Source: Sandarakinorhabdus cyanobacteriorum
GTDB lineage: Bacteria > Pseudomonadota > Alphaproteobacteria > Sphingomonadales > Sphingomonadaceae
Assembly (NCBI RefSeq): GCF_002251755.1
Contig: NZ_NOXT01000082.1
Location: forward strand, 1-39,120
Direction of reading: 5' to 3'
Length of the DNA stretch: 39,120 nt
Position 1 is the stretch's first letter, and each line of letters begins with the position of its first letter. The position numbers were made by a program, and so were the translations under genes. Below are positions 17,637 through 26,052 of this stretch, piece after piece. The notes below the pieces were generated by a model that had not been told where the DNA came from, did not search any database, and saw nothing but the letters and a program-made list of their open reading frames with translations.

Positions 17637-18949
17637 GGGCGGCGGCGCTTGCCCTGCTTGCCGTGGCCACGCCAGCCGCAGCGGGCGACTGGCTCGATCT
17701 CTCTGCCTATCAACGCGCCCGGCTCGAAGCGGTGAGCGGCGACATCCGGCCCGGCGGCACCGAACAGTCCGCCCTGATGCTGCGCACCGTGGTGGCAGCC
17801 CGGCTGGGTGATGGCCCGGTCAAGCTCAACACCGAACTCTGGGATGTGCGGGCCTATGCCATCGCGCCCGGCACGCGGCTGAACACCAATGACGTCAACG
17901 CGTTGGAACCGGTGGTGGCCAATATCAGCGCCGATCTCGCTGGCCTTGCCGGCCAGTTGGGCCCCGGCGGCCGCGCCAGCCTGACCATCGGCCGCATGAT
18001 CGCCAATGTCGGCAGCCGCCGCGTCGTGGCGGCGGAGGATTATCGCAACACCATCTCGGCCAGCACCGGGGTGCGGCTCGATCTGGCCAACCGGCAATGG
18101 GCCGCCACCCTGATCTGGCTGATGCCGGATCAACGCCTGCCCAACGATGCGGCCCGCCTGCGCCGCAACGCCGTGGTGCTGGATCGCGAGAACGCCGATC
18201 TGGTGATCTGGGGCGGCGATCTGCTGCGCCACCTGCCGGGCCTGGATGTGGAGGCGAGCCTGTTTCACCTCGCCGAGCATGATCAGCCCAGCCTCGCCAG
18301 CCGCGACCGCCAGCTGACCACCGCCAGCCTGCGCCTGTTGAAACCGCGCCACGCTGGCGGGTGGGATGGCGAGGTGGAAGCCGCCTGGCAATGGGGCGCC
18401 GCCAGCCGCACCACCAGCCCCGCTGCCGCCCGCCTCCCCGTCGCCGCCTGGTTCATCCATGCCGATCTGGGCCACAGCTGGGCCGGGCCGTGGCAGCCGC
18501 GCCTGTCGTTCGTGGCAGATATGGTCAGCGGTGACCGGCCGGGTGACACGATCCGGCGCTTTGATCCGCTGTTCGGCATCCGCCAGCCCGATTATGCACC
18601 GGGCTCGCTCTATGCCTATATCGGCCGCACCAACGTGATGTTCGCCGGGATCAAGGGCGAAGTGGCCAACAGCCGCTCCGATGCCAATCTCAGCCTGAAA
18701 CCCATGTGGGCGCAAAGCCGCACCGATCAGTTCAGCCAATCGGGCGCCCGCGATCCCAGCGGGCGCTCGGGCCGCTTTGCCGGGTGGGAAGTGTCAAGCC
18801 GGGTCCGCCACTGGCTCATCCCCAAACGCCTGCGGATGGAAGCCGACGCGGTGCTGATGGCCCGGCGCGGCCTGCTGAAAAACGCACCCGGCCTGCCCGC
18901 CGGCGACCATGTCGCCTATGGCAGCATCTCCCTGCAGGCGAATTTCTAG
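17633..18949 (+). CDS. Alginate-export-domain outer membrane porin
   Basis: A 438-residue protein with a signal peptide ([20 protein letters not shown]) followed by alternating beta-strands typical of an outer membrane barrel, ending in aromatic phenylalanine (SISLQANF), the usual barrel-insertion signal. Segments such as [35 protein letters not shown] and [10 protein letters not shown] match the alginate export domain (AlgE-like) family, which in non-alginate producers forms uptake porins of varied substrate. It overlaps the SDR stop by ATGA and ends in a CTAG shared with the convergent GFA gene. Confidence 0.82.
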   Translation: MRAAALALLAVATPAAAGDWLDLSAYQRARLEAVSGDIRPGGTEQSALMLRTVVAARLGDGPVKLNTELWDVRAYAIAPGTRLNTNDVNALEPVVANISADLAGLAGQLGPGGRASLTIGRMIANVGSRRVVAAEDYRNTISASTGVRLDLANRQWAATLIWLMPDQRLPNDAARLRRNAVVLDRENADLVIWGGDLLRHLPGLDVEASLFHLAEHDQPSLASRDRQLTTASLRLLKPRHAGGWDGEVEAAWQWGAASRTTSPAAARLPVAAWFIHADLGHSWAGPWQPRLSFVADMVSGDRPGDTIRRFDPLFGIRQPDYAPGSLYAYIGRTNVMFAGIKGEVANSRSDANLSLKPMWAQSRTDQFSQSGARDPSGRSGRFAGWEVSSRVRHWLIPKRLRMEADAVLMARRGLLKNAPGLPAGDHVAYGSISLQANF

Positions 18950-19320
18950 GCCGGCGGCAGATCGTACCAGTCAGGCTTTGATTCCGCCCAAAGATTGCGG
19001 ATGATGTGCATGCCGCTTGGCCCGGTCAGCAGCCCGGCCGAAACCAGCCAGCGGCTGCCGCCGTTCACGCGTTTGGCAACACGGGCCCCGCAGGTGCCGC
19101 AGAAGCCGCGCTCAGCTTCGGCCGAGCTTTGATACCAGTGGATCGCCGCTTCCCCCTCTACCACCAGATCGGTGCGTGCCGCGGCCAGGAAGGCGTTGAA
19201 ATTGCCGTGCAGCCGCTGGCAATCATCGCAATGGCAGGCAAGCACGCCGGCAGTGCCGGCTGGCAGGCTGATCCGCACGGCGCCGCAATGGCAGCGCGCC
19301 TCCAACATCGCATTCGCCAT
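18946..19320 (-). CDS. GFA family zinc protein
   Basis: A 124-residue member of the GFA (glutathione-dependent formaldehyde-activating enzyme-like) family. The zinc cysteines are present as CHCG (about 10-13), CHCDDCQ and FCGTCGARV. Most members are of unsettled function; a glutathione/formaldehyde role is only known for a few. It follows the NADP-binding protein by 15 bp on the same strand, so they are likely co-transcribed. Its stop shares CTAG with the convergent porin gene. Confidence 0.88.
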   Translation of the reverse strand: MANAMLEARCHCGAVRISLPAGTAGVLACHCDDCQRLHGNFNAFLAAARTDLVVEGEAAIHWYQSSAEAERGFCGTCGARVAKRVNGGSRWLVSAGLLTGPSGMHIIRNLWAESKPDWYDLPPA

Positions 19321-19335
19321 GGCCGGCTGGCGCTC

Positions 19336-19971
19336 TCAGGCCGACGCCACGGCGGCAAAGGCCCAATCCCGGCCCTTGCCGCGCAGCAGCGCCTGGTGAA
19401 TCCACATCATGCCAAACGGCTCCAGCAGGCGCGCCGTGCTGATCGGCCCGGCATCAAGCGGATCAAAGCCCAGATCAGCCAGAAGGCCAGCCGTGACCGC
19501 CTTGGCGCCATCATCATTGCCCGCCATGAACATCACCGGCCGGTGCGGCAGGGCGGCATTGTCTGCCATCATCTCGGCCCCCACCTGGTTCAGCGTCTTG
19601 ACCACATGGGCGGCCGGCACCAGCGCCTGCACCTCTTCGCCGCCGCTGTCATCATGGCCGATCAACAAGCCCAATTGGCCGTTCACCATCCCCAGGGGAT
19701 TGGTGCAATCGATCAGCAGCCGCCCGGCCAGTTCACCCAGTTCGGCAAGCACCGCCGGCACGGCCGCCCAGGGCAGCGCCAGCGCAATGGCATCGGCCCC
19801 GTCCACCGCTGCTGTCGCCGCCATGGCCTGGGCCCCGGTGGCCGCCAGCAATGGCGCCAGCGCCGGATCGGCCGGACGTCGTGTGCCCAGCCTGATCCTG
19901 TGGCCGGCGCGCGCCCACCCAGTGGCCAGCGCCGTTCCCACATTGCCCGTGCCCAGAATCGCGATGTCCAT
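19336..19971 (-). CDS. F420-reductase-like NADP-binding oxidoreductase
   Basis: A 211-residue protein of the NADP oxidoreductase coenzyme F420-dependent family (NpdG-like). It has the dinucleotide site MDIAILGTGNVGTALATGWARAGH, followed by LGTRRP where the arginines favour NADPH, then DAIALALPWAAV and IDCTNPLG. Alphaproteobacteria of this kind do not normally make F420, so the real partner may be a flavin or another substrate. The ATG at 19971 is chosen because AGGAG lies 8 nt upstream; a second ATG six codons earlier has none. It is divergent from a LysR regulator and is a likely target of it. Confidence 0.85.
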   Translation of the reverse strand: MDIAILGTGNVGTALATGWARAGHRIRLGTRRPADPALAPLLAATGAQAMAATAAVDGADAIALALPWAAVPAVLAELGELAGRLLIDCTNPLGMVNGQLGLLIGHDDSGGEEVQALVPAAHVVKTLNQVGAEMMADNAALPHRPVMFMAGNDDGAKAVTAGLLADLGFDPLDAGPISTARLLEPFGMMWIHQALLRGKGRDWAFAAVASA

Positions 19972-20013
19972 GCCGATATCTCCTGCCATCCTGCGGCCAG
20001 CATGGACCCACGC

Positions 20014-20039
20014 ATGATTTCAGAATAACGAATAATCAT
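20014..20039. promoter_or_regulatory. Candidate LysR operator
   Basis: In the 69-bp divergent gap, ATGATT (20014-20019) and AATCAT (20034-20039) form an inverted repeat around an AT-rich centre that also contains the tandem GAATAA/GAATAAT. It lies directly before the LysR ATG, where such regulators usually bind to repress themselves and control the divergent gene. Confidence 0.4.
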
Positions 20040-20040
20040 C

Positions 20041-20952
20041 ATGAGTGAATTCAGTGATACTGAACTGCGCCGGCTCGATCTCACCTTGCTGCTGGTGTTC
20101 CTTGGCCTTGTCCGGCATCGCAAGGCCATCGTGGTGGCGGCTGAACTTGGCCTCACGCCGTCGGCCGTCAGCCAGGCGCTGAAACGGCTGCGTCACCAGT
20201 TCGGCGATCCGCTGTTCCTGCGCCAGCCGCACGGGCTGGAACCCACCGCCATCGCCCTGGCATTGGCCGGGCCGGTGGGAATGGCGGTGGAGGCGTTGCG
20301 CCATGCCATGGGTGTCACCCGGCAATTTGACCCGGCCACGGCCAGCGGCATCATCCGCCTGGCGGCACTGGATGCGGCGCAGATCGTGCTGGTGCCAGCG
20401 CTGATCCGCCGGCTGCAGGAACAGGCGCCCGGGTTACAGCTGGCGGTGCTGCCGCTGGGACGCGGCGATGCGCTGGCGGCCCTGGCCAGTGGGGAGGCTG
20501 ATGCCGCCATTGGCTTCATCTGGAACGTGCCGGATGCGATCAACCAACAACCGCTCTACACCGAGGACTATCTGGTCGCCGGGCCGCCGGCGCTGCTGGC
20601 CGGCGGGCTTGATCTGGAGACCTATTTGGCCGCGCCGCATGTGCTGGTGTCCCCGGGCGGCGGCCTTTCGGGCATTGTGGATGAAGCGCTCGCCGCCAAG
20701 GGCCGCATCCGCCGGGTGATCGCGGCCTTGCCGGCCTTCCTGCCAGCACTGGTGGCCGCCAGTGCGGCCGGCGCGCTGGTCACCCTGCCGCGCCGAATTG
20801 CGTTAGCCCATGCGGCCAGCCATGGCCTGGCCGTGTCCGAACCGCCGCTGGCCATCCGGCCCTATCCGGTGGCGCTGTTCTGGCACCGCCGCAACGATGG
20901 CGACGCCCGCCGCGAATGGCTGGCCGGCCAACTGGTGCAGGCGGCGGCCTAA
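20041..20952 (+). CDS. LysR family transcriptional regulator
   Basis: A 303-residue LysR-type regulator. The N-terminal winged helix-turn-helix is clear (LDLTLLLVFLGLVRHRKAIVVAAELGLTPSAVSQALKRLRHQFGDPLFLRQPHGLEPT), followed by the periplasmic-binding-protein-like effector domain (SGIIRLAALDAAQIVLVPALIRRL onward). Divergent orientation from the F420-reductase-like/GFA pair suggests it controls them. It has no ribosome binding site; AATAAT lies 4 nt before the ATG, so its mRNA leader is probably very short or absent. Its stop overlaps the convergent acyl-CoA synthetase stop by the four bases CTAA. Confidence 0.92.
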   Translation: MSEFSDTELRRLDLTLLLVFLGLVRHRKAIVVAAELGLTPSAVSQALKRLRHQFGDPLFLRQPHGLEPTAIALALAGPVGMAVEALRHAMGVTRQFDPATASGIIRLAALDAAQIVLVPALIRRLQEQAPGLQLAVLPLGRGDALAALASGEADAAIGFIWNVPDAINQQPLYTEDYLVAGPPALLAGGLDLETYLAAPHVLVSPGGGLSGIVDEALAAKGRIRRVIAALPAFLPALVAASAAGALVTLPRRIALAHAASHGLAVSEPPLAIRPYPVALFWHRRNDGDARREWLAGQLVQAAA

Positions 20953-22514
20953 CCCACCCGGCGTTCGTGTCCAGCCCAATAAGGTTCTCGCAGGTCCTTC
21001 TTCAGAATCTTGCCGCTCGGATTGCGCGGCAGCGCTTCGATGAACTCGACCGATTTTGGCACCTTGTAGGCGGCGATCCGCTGTTTCGCGAAGGCGATCA
21101 GCTCCTGCTCGGACACATCGGCCTTCTTGACCACGATGGCCTTCACCGCTTCGCCCCAGCGCGCATCAGGCACGCCGATCACCGCGCAATCGGCGACGGC
21201 GGGATGTTCGTGCAGGGCATTTTCCACCTCGGCCGGATAGATGTTTTCCGCGCCCGAGACGATCATGTCCTTCACCCGGTCGTGGATATAAAGATAGCCG
21301 TCCTCGTCCAGATAGCCGGCGTCGCCAGTGAGGTACCAGCCGTCGACCACAGCCTTGGCGGTGGCCTCCGGCTTGTTGTGATAGCCGGCCATCACGCTGA
21401 CGGAGCGGATGCAGATTTCGCCCACCGCGCCCGGCGGCAGGCTGTGGCCCTCGCCATCGATGATCTTCACCTCATTGCCGGGATAAGGCTTGCCGCAGCC
21501 GCGCATGCGCTGGTTGCCGGCCGGATCATGATCGGCCGGCGGGAGATAGACGACCGTGCCGCAGGTTTCAGTGGCACCATAGCATTGCACGAACTCGGCA
21601 TTGGGAAAGGCCAGCATCGACCGGCGCAGCACCTCCAGCGGGATGGGTGAGGCGCCATAATAGAGCGCCCGCATCGCCCCCAGATTGGCCGGCACGGTTT
21701 CCAGATACTGGCAGATGGCCAGCAGCACCGCCGGCACGGCAAACATGCGGGTGGCGCCATCCTCGGAAATGGCATTGACCATGCCCGGCACGTCGGGGCG
21801 CGGCAGGATCACCATGGTCGCGCCGGCCTCCAGCGCGTGCAGGGCCCAGCCGGTGCCGCCGATGTGGAACAGCGGCATCGCCACCAGCGCCACATCATCT
21901 TCGCGCCACTGGCCCCAGGCTTCCCCGGTCAGCCCGCCCTTTTCGATGGTGCCCAGTAGCTGGCGGTGGCTGAGCAGCGCCCCCTTGGGAAAGCCTGTGG
22001 TGCCGCTGGTGTAGAGCTGCAGTGCGATATCATCAGGGCTGATCGCCGGCATGGCATCGTCCGGGGCATGTGCCGCGATCCATCCGGCAAAGGCCGGCCG
22101 GCCATCATGGGTGGAATCCAGCAGCACGACATGGGCGAGGCCAGTGGCGGCGCTCGCATCCTCCACCAACGGCAGAAAGGCAGTTTCGGACACCAGCACA
22201 TCAATGCCGGCATCGCCCAGGATATAGGCGATTTCCCGCGCCACCAGCCGGGCGTTGATCGCCACCAGCACTGCGCCCAGCCGGAAGCAGGCGCACATCA
22301 GGGTGATGTAATCGGGATGATTCAACGCCAGCCAGCCCACCCGATCACCCGGCTTCACGCCCAGCCCACGCAGCGCCGCAACACAACGAACGCTGCGCTC
22401 GTGCAGATCGGCATAGGTCCACACCGCGCCATCCACCCTTATGGCAGCGCGGTCGGGCGTGGTTTCGGCAAAATGCCCCGTGATCTCGGCAAGCGTGGCA
22501 AAGCGTGTGGCCAT
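20949..22514 (-). CDS. Acyl-CoA synthetase (AMP-forming)
   Basis: Activates a carboxylic acid to its CoA thioester using ATP; 521 residues, ANL superfamily. Visible are the phosphate loop YTSGTTGFPKG, the aromatic/ATP motif QCYGATETCGTVVYLP, the hinge region YLTGDAGYLDEDGYLYIHDRVKDMIVSGAENIYPAEVE and the catalytic lysine in NPSGKILKK. The closest types are fatty-acid and aryl-acid CoA ligases (FadD13-like); chain length cannot be told. The start at 22514 follows GGGGGAGA. Open frame before it is non-coding overlap with yggT. It ends in a double stop shared with lysR. Confidence 0.93.
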   Translation of the reverse strand: MATRFATLAEITGHFAETTPDRAAIRVDGAVWTYADLHERSVRCVAALRGLGVKPGDRVGWLALNHPDYITLMCACFRLGAVLVAINARLVAREIAYILGDAGIDVLVSETAFLPLVEDASAATGLAHVVLLDSTHDGRPAFAGWIAAHAPDDAMPAISPDDIALQLYTSGTTGFPKGALLSHRQLLGTIEKGGLTGEAWGQWREDDVALVAMPLFHIGGTGWALHALEAGATMVILPRPDVPGMVNAISEDGATRMFAVPAVLLAICQYLETVPANLGAMRALYYGASPIPLEVLRRSMLAFPNAEFVQCYGATETCGTVVYLPPADHDPAGNQRMRGCGKPYPGNEVKIIDGEGHSLPPGAVGEICIRSVSVMAGYHNKPEATAKAVVDGWYLTGDAGYLDEDGYLYIHDRVKDMIVSGAENIYPAEVENALHEHPAVADCAVIGVPDARWGEAVKAIVVKKADVSEQELIAFAKQRIAAYKVPKSVEFIEALPRNPSGKILKKDLREPYWAGHERRVG

Positions 22515-22619
22515 ATCATTCTCCCCCGGCCATTGCTGGTTGAGCCATTTCTGCCAAGGCGGCGGCGATTTTGCCACTCTCCATTGCGGGCGGAACGGGC
22601 AGGCTGTAAGGGCGCGGCC

Positions 22620-22931
22620 ATGGCGAACACGACCCTTGCGCTGGTGGATATCTTCATCATGGTCACCCAGGTGCTGATCTGGGGCCTGGTGGTGTGGGCG
22701 ATTGCCGGCTGGCTGGTCGCCTTCAATGTGATCAACAGCTACAACCCGCTGGTCCGCTCCATCCTGTCGACGCTCGATCGCATCTATGATCCGCTGGTGC
22801 GGCCGATCCGCCGGGTGCTGCCCGATCTGGGTGGGCTGGATCTGTCGCCGATGGTGCTGTGGCTGGTGCTGGCCGGGCTGCAACGGCTGGTGCCGGCGCT
22901 GGTGGTCGATTCCGGGCTGCTGCTGCAATGA
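22620..22931 (+). CDS. YggT family membrane protein
   Basis: A 103-residue inner-membrane protein with two or three hydrophobic helices and the family signature [45 protein letters not shown]. YggT proteins are linked to membrane organisation, osmotic tolerance or cell division in various bacteria, without a settled activity. The ATG at 22620 has TAAGGG 7-9 nt upstream. Its TGA overlaps the folD ATG (ATGA), making it the first gene of a tight yggT-folD-marC unit. Confidence 0.92.
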   Translation: MANTTLALVDIFIMVTQVLIWGLVVWAIAGWLVAFNVINSYNPLVRSILSTLDRIYDPLVRPIRRVLPDLGGLDLSPMVLWLVLAGLQRLVPALVVDSGLLLQ

Positions 22932-23791
22932 GTGCGCAACTGATCGACGGCAAGGCCCGCGCCGCCGCGCTCCGGGCTGAAGTGGCCCAGGGTGTCGCCG
23001 CCTTCACCGCTGCCCATGGCCGCGCCCCCGGCCTGACGGTCGTGCTTGTCGGCGACGATCCGGCCAGCGCTGTCTATGTCGGCTCCAAGGGCAAGGCCAC
23101 CCGGGAAGCCGGCATGGTCTCCGGCGAATATCGCCTGCCCGCCGATACGGCCGAAGCCGATCTGCTCGCCTTGATCGCCCAGCTGAACGCCGATCCCGCC
23201 GTTGATGGCATCCTCGTCCAGATGCCATTGCCCCGGCATATCGACTCCGATCGGGTGATCGCCGCCATTGATCCTGCCAAGGATGTCGATGGGCTGCATC
23301 CGGTCAACACCGGGCTTTTGGTGAGCGGCCGCAAGGGCCTGGTGCCATGCACGCCGTCGGGCTGCATGCTGCTCATCACCGAAGCGATGGGCAATATCGC
23401 TGGCGCCGAAGCGGTGGTGATCGGCCGCTCCATCCTGGTTGGCAAGCCGATGGCGGCGCTGCTGACCAACGCCAGCGCAACCGTCACCCTGGCGCACAGC
23501 CGCACCCGCGATCTGGCGGCGCACGTGGCCCGCGCCGATATCGTGGTTGCCGCGGTTGGCATTCCAAACATGGTGCAGGGCGATTGGATCAAGCCTGGCG
23601 CCTGCGTGATTGATGTCGGCATCAACCGCATCGCGCTGCCCGATGGCAAAAGCCGGCTGATCGGCGATGTGGACTTTGCGGCCGCGGCGAGCCGCGCTGG
23701 CTGGATCACCCCGGTGCCCGGCGGTGTCGGCCCGATGACCATCGCCTGCCTGCTCGCCAACACGCTGGCTGCGGCGCACGCAAGGGCATGA
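22928..23791 (+). CDS. folD: Methylenetetrahydrofolate dehydrogenase / cyclohydrolase
   Basis: Bifunctional cytoplasmic enzyme interconverting methylene-, methenyl- and 10-formyl-tetrahydrofolate with NADP. At 287 residues it has standard length. Catalytic residues are visible as Tyr50, Lys54 and Lys56 in [44 protein letters not shown] and [11 protein letters not shown] are all intact. It starts on the ATG overlapping the yggT stop and ends in an ATGA overlap with marC, so all three are translationally coupled. Confidence 0.97.
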   Translation: MSAQLIDGKARAAALRAEVAQGVAAFTAAHGRAPGLTVVLVGDDPASAVYVGSKGKATREAGMVSGEYRLPADTAEADLLALIAQLNADPAVDGILVQMPLPRHIDSDRVIAAIDPAKDVDGLHPVNTGLLVSGRKGLVPCTPSGCMLLITEAMGNIAGAEAVVIGRSILVGKPMAALLTNASATVTLAHSRTRDLAAHVARADIVVAAVGIPNMVQGDWIKPGACVIDVGINRIALPDGKSRLIGDVDFAAAASRAGWITPVPGGVGPMTIACLLANTLAAAHARA

Positions 23792-24459
23792 TGGGCCTCA
23801 GCCTCGACGGGCCGCTGGTCCAGCTGTTCATTTCCTCGTTCGTCACGCTGTTCGTGGTGATCGATCCGCCGGGCTGCGTGCCGATCTTCTCCAGCCTCAC
23901 CGCCGGCACCACGCCGCGCCACCGGGTCGACATGGCGGTGAAATCCAGCCTGATCGCCGGCCTGGTGCTGATCGGCTTTGCGCTGGGTGGGGAGGCCTTT
24001 CTGTCAGCGCTCGGCATCACCCTGCCCGCCTTCAAGATCGCCGGCGGCCTGATGGTGTTCGTCATCGCCATCGACATGGTGTTCGAACGCCGCACCCAGC
24101 GCCGCGAAAGCCGCGCCGAAGAGGTGAAATCCGCTGCCGATGCCGCCGGCAAGCCGCTGGAAGAAGAGGATATCTCGGTCTTTCCCATGGCCATCCCGAT
24201 GCTGGCCGGCCCCGGTTCCATCGCGTCGGTCATGCTGCTGTCGGCCAAGACGGGCGATCTGGTGCAGGAAGCCGTTGTGCTGGGTGCGCTGGCCGCGGTG
24301 CTGGTGATGACCCTGCTCTGCCTGCTTGCCGCCGGGCCGATCATGAAGCTGATGGGTGCCAAGTTCGAAGGCGCCCTCACCCGCCTTCTGGGTGTGGTGC
24401 TGGCGGCGCTGGCCGCGCAGTTCGTCATCGACGGGATCAAGCAGAGCTTCGATCTGTAA
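23788..24459 (+). CDS. MarC family integral membrane protein
   Basis: A 223-residue inner-membrane protein with six predicted helices in two sets of three, separated by a charged cytoplasmic loop ([29 protein letters not shown]). The hallmarks [13 protein letters not shown] and [20 protein letters not shown] identify the MarC family. Early links to multiple antibiotic resistance were not upheld, so its transport role is unknown. It begins in the folD stop (ATGATG) and is followed 12 bp later by an SDR gene. Confidence 0.93.
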   Translation: MMGLSLDGPLVQLFISSFVTLFVVIDPPGCVPIFSSLTAGTTPRHRVDMAVKSSLIAGLVLIGFALGGEAFLSALGITLPAFKIAGGLMVFVIAIDMVFERRTQRRESRAEEVKSAADAAGKPLEEEDISVFPMAIPMLAGPGSIASVMLLSAKTGDLVQEAVVLGALAAVLVMTLLCLLAAGPIMKLMGAKFEGALTRLLGVVLAALAAQFVIDGIKQSFDL

Positions 24460-24471
24460 GGGAGTGCCATC

Positions 24472-25137
24472 ATGCCATCCGCTCTCATCCTCGGTGCATC
24501 GCGCGGCATTGGTCTGGGGCTGGTGCATGAACTGCAGTCGCGCGGGTGGCAGGTGACAGCGACGCACCGTGGCCCGGCGCCCGAGTTGGCCGCCACCGGT
24601 GCCCGCACGGCGGTGGTGGACATGGATGATGATGCCACCCTCGCCGCTCTTGCCGCCGATCTGGCCGGCGAGCGTTTCGATCATGTGCTGATCAACGCCG
24701 GCATCAGCGGCAACCGCGCCGACACCGCCAGCAACGTCAGCCGCGAGGCGATGGCGCAATTGTTCTGGACCAACAGCATCGCTCCCATCCGCGCCGCCCG
24801 CCGGCTGCTGCCGCTGGTGAAGGACGGCGGCAGCATCGGCTTCATGACCTCGATCCTGGGCAGTGTCGGCGGCCGCTCCACCGCCTGGGCCGAACTCTAC
24901 AGCGCGTCCAAGGCCGCGCTCAACAGCCTCACCCGCGGCTTTGCGGTGCAGGATGTCGGCCAGCGCCCGGTTGCCGTGCTCAACCTGCATCCGGGCTGGG
25001 TGAAAACCGCCATGGGCGGCGCCGATGCCGATATCGATGTCGCCACCAGCGTGAAGGGGCTGGCCAATGTGATCGAGGCCGCCCACCCGCCCGGCCAGCG
25101 CTACCTCGACTATACCGGCGCCACCATCCCCTGGTGA
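24472..25137 (+). CDS. SDR family oxidoreductase
   Basis: A short SDR protein of 221 residues. It has the coenzyme motif GASRGIG (8-14), a basic residue after strand 2 (ATHRG, favouring NADPH), INAGIS in place of NNAG, the Ser in FMTSILGS and the catalytic Tyr143-Lys147 (YSASK). Length and the ending RYLDYTGATIPW resemble CsgA/C-factor-like SDRs. AGGGAG lies before the ATG, 12 bp after marC, so it probably belongs to the yggT-folD-marC transcript. Substrate unknown. Confidence 0.9.
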   Translation: MPSALILGASRGIGLGLVHELQSRGWQVTATHRGPAPELAATGARTAVVDMDDDATLAALAADLAGERFDHVLINAGISGNRADTASNVSREAMAQLFWTNSIAPIRAARRLLPLVKDGGSIGFMTSILGSVGGRSTAWAELYSASKAALNSLTRGFAVQDVGQRPVAVLNLHPGWVKTAMGGADADIDVATSVKGLANVIEAAHPPGQRYLDYTGATIPW

Positions 25138-25163
25138 CGCACAGACGATTGGCGCGGGGGCGG

Positions 25164-25192
25164 TTGACGAACAGCCCAAGGTGATGGCAAGC
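25164..25192 (+). promoter_or_regulatory. Candidate tRNA promoter
   Basis: TTGACG (25164-25169) is a near-consensus -35 box, with a poor -10 (GCAAGC, 25187-25192) after 17 nt. The tRNA begins 15 nt further on. Only the -35 is convincing. Confidence 0.3.
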
Positions 25193-25207
25193 GGCGGCAG
25201 CGCATGC

Positions 25208-25281
25208 GCGGGTATGATGTAATGGTAGCCTGTCAGCTTCCCAAGCTGAACGCGCGGGTTCGATTCCCGCTACCCGCTCCA
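25208..25281 (+). tRNA. tRNA-Gly(CCC)
   Basis: A 74-nt tRNA with encoded CCA. Acceptor stem GCGGGTA/TACCCGC (25208-25214 with 25271-25277), discriminator T, anticodon stem TCAGC/GCTGA, anticodon loop TTCCCAA with anticodon CCC at 25240-25242, a 4-nt variable region and T-arm GCGGG-TTCGATT-CCCGC. It decodes GGG. The D-stem (ATGT with GCCT) is weak, with an internal T-C mismatch. It lies 5 bp from the 3' end of the convergent small membrane protein gene. Confidence 0.95.
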
Positions 25282-25286
25282 GCTGT

Positions 25287-25454
25287 TCAGCGCGTCACTG
25301 CATAATAGATCACATAGAACCAGCTGAAGATCCCGTGGATGATCGCCCACAGGATGGATTTGTGGGCGCTCCAGCTGATGGCGATGGCCAGCGCCGAACC
25401 GAAGCTGATCCCGGTTTTCACCACTTCGCCGCTGCGCAGCCTTTGCTCGGCCAT
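25287..25454 (-). CDS. Small conserved membrane protein
   Basis: A 55-residue protein: a short polar N-terminus (MAEQRLRSGEVVKTG) then two hydrophobic stretches (ISFGSALAIAISWSAHKSILWAI and IIHGIFSWFYVIYYAVTR). The pattern IxxSxxKSILWAIIHGIFSWFYVIYY resembles a widespread family of tiny bacterial membrane proteins without known function. GGGAGA lies 8 nt before the ATG at 25454; the longer open frame is not needed. It converges on the tRNA-Gly gene and diverges from the unidentified protein gene by 67 bp. Confidence 0.72.
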   Translation of the reverse strand: MAEQRLRSGEVVKTGISFGSALAIAISWSAHKSILWAIIHGIFSWFYVIYYAVTR

Positions 25455-25521
25455 GGCCGCATTCTCCCGCTTGTCACCTGCTGTGTTGCTGGCATGATAC
25501 GGCGTGATCGAGAGGCAGACA

Positions 25522-26052
25522 ATGGCCGGCGACATGAGGGGCTGCACGCTGGGACTGCGGGCGCAGCGCGGCGGGCCGGTGTTTGTCGCGCTGGCCGGGC
25601 CGGCGCTGCTGGCGGCCGGGGTGATCGCCTGCGACGATGACGACGGACCCTATGGCCAGGCCCGGCAGATGCCGGAAACGGCGGCGCGGGCCTTTGTGGC
25701 TGCGGTGGCGGCCAGCCAGCAGGCGTGGGCACAGGCGGGGCTGGCAGAGCTGATCGACCGGTTTGGCCTGCCGGCGCGCGTGGCGCTGATCGCCAACCGG
25801 GCGACCTGGGTGACCGATCTGTTGGCCCATGCCCGCGGCTGGGCCGATCATGTGCCGGTGGTGGAGGCGCTGGCCGTGCGCGCCGCCACCCGCGCGGCCA
25901 TCTTGGCCCTTGGCCTGCCGCTGGCGGAGCCGGACGAGACAACGCTGGCCGGGCGGCTGGCGGCCGAGGCGGACTGGCTGCGCGGGCTTGGCCAGGGCCA
26001 GCGGCCGTGGACCCGCAAGGAGAAGCTGGCCGCGCTGGCGGCCGCCGGTTAG
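25522..26052 (+). CDS. Hypothetical protein, unassigned
   Basis: A 176-residue soluble protein that I do not recognise. It opens with a strand-turn-strand-like segment (LGLRAQRGGPVFVALAGPALLAAGVIA) and an acidic CDDDDGPYG. A helical stretch and the motif RVALIANRATWVTDLLAHARGWADHVPVVEALAVRAATRAAI follow, ending in PWTRKEKLAALAA. The opening is faintly like an RNase H/actin-type fold, which is speculation. The ATG at 25522 follows GAGAGG by 6 nt; a GTG six codons earlier is possible. Its TAG shares four bases (TTAG) with the stop of the convergent aminotransferase gene. Confidence 0.65.
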   Translation: MAGDMRGCTLGLRAQRGGPVFVALAGPALLAAGVIACDDDDGPYGQARQMPETAARAFVAAVAASQQAWAQAGLAELIDRFGLPARVALIANRATWVTDLLAHARGWADHVPVVEALAVRAATRAAILALGLPLAEPDETTLAGRLAAEADWLRGLGQGQRPWTRKEKLAALAAAG

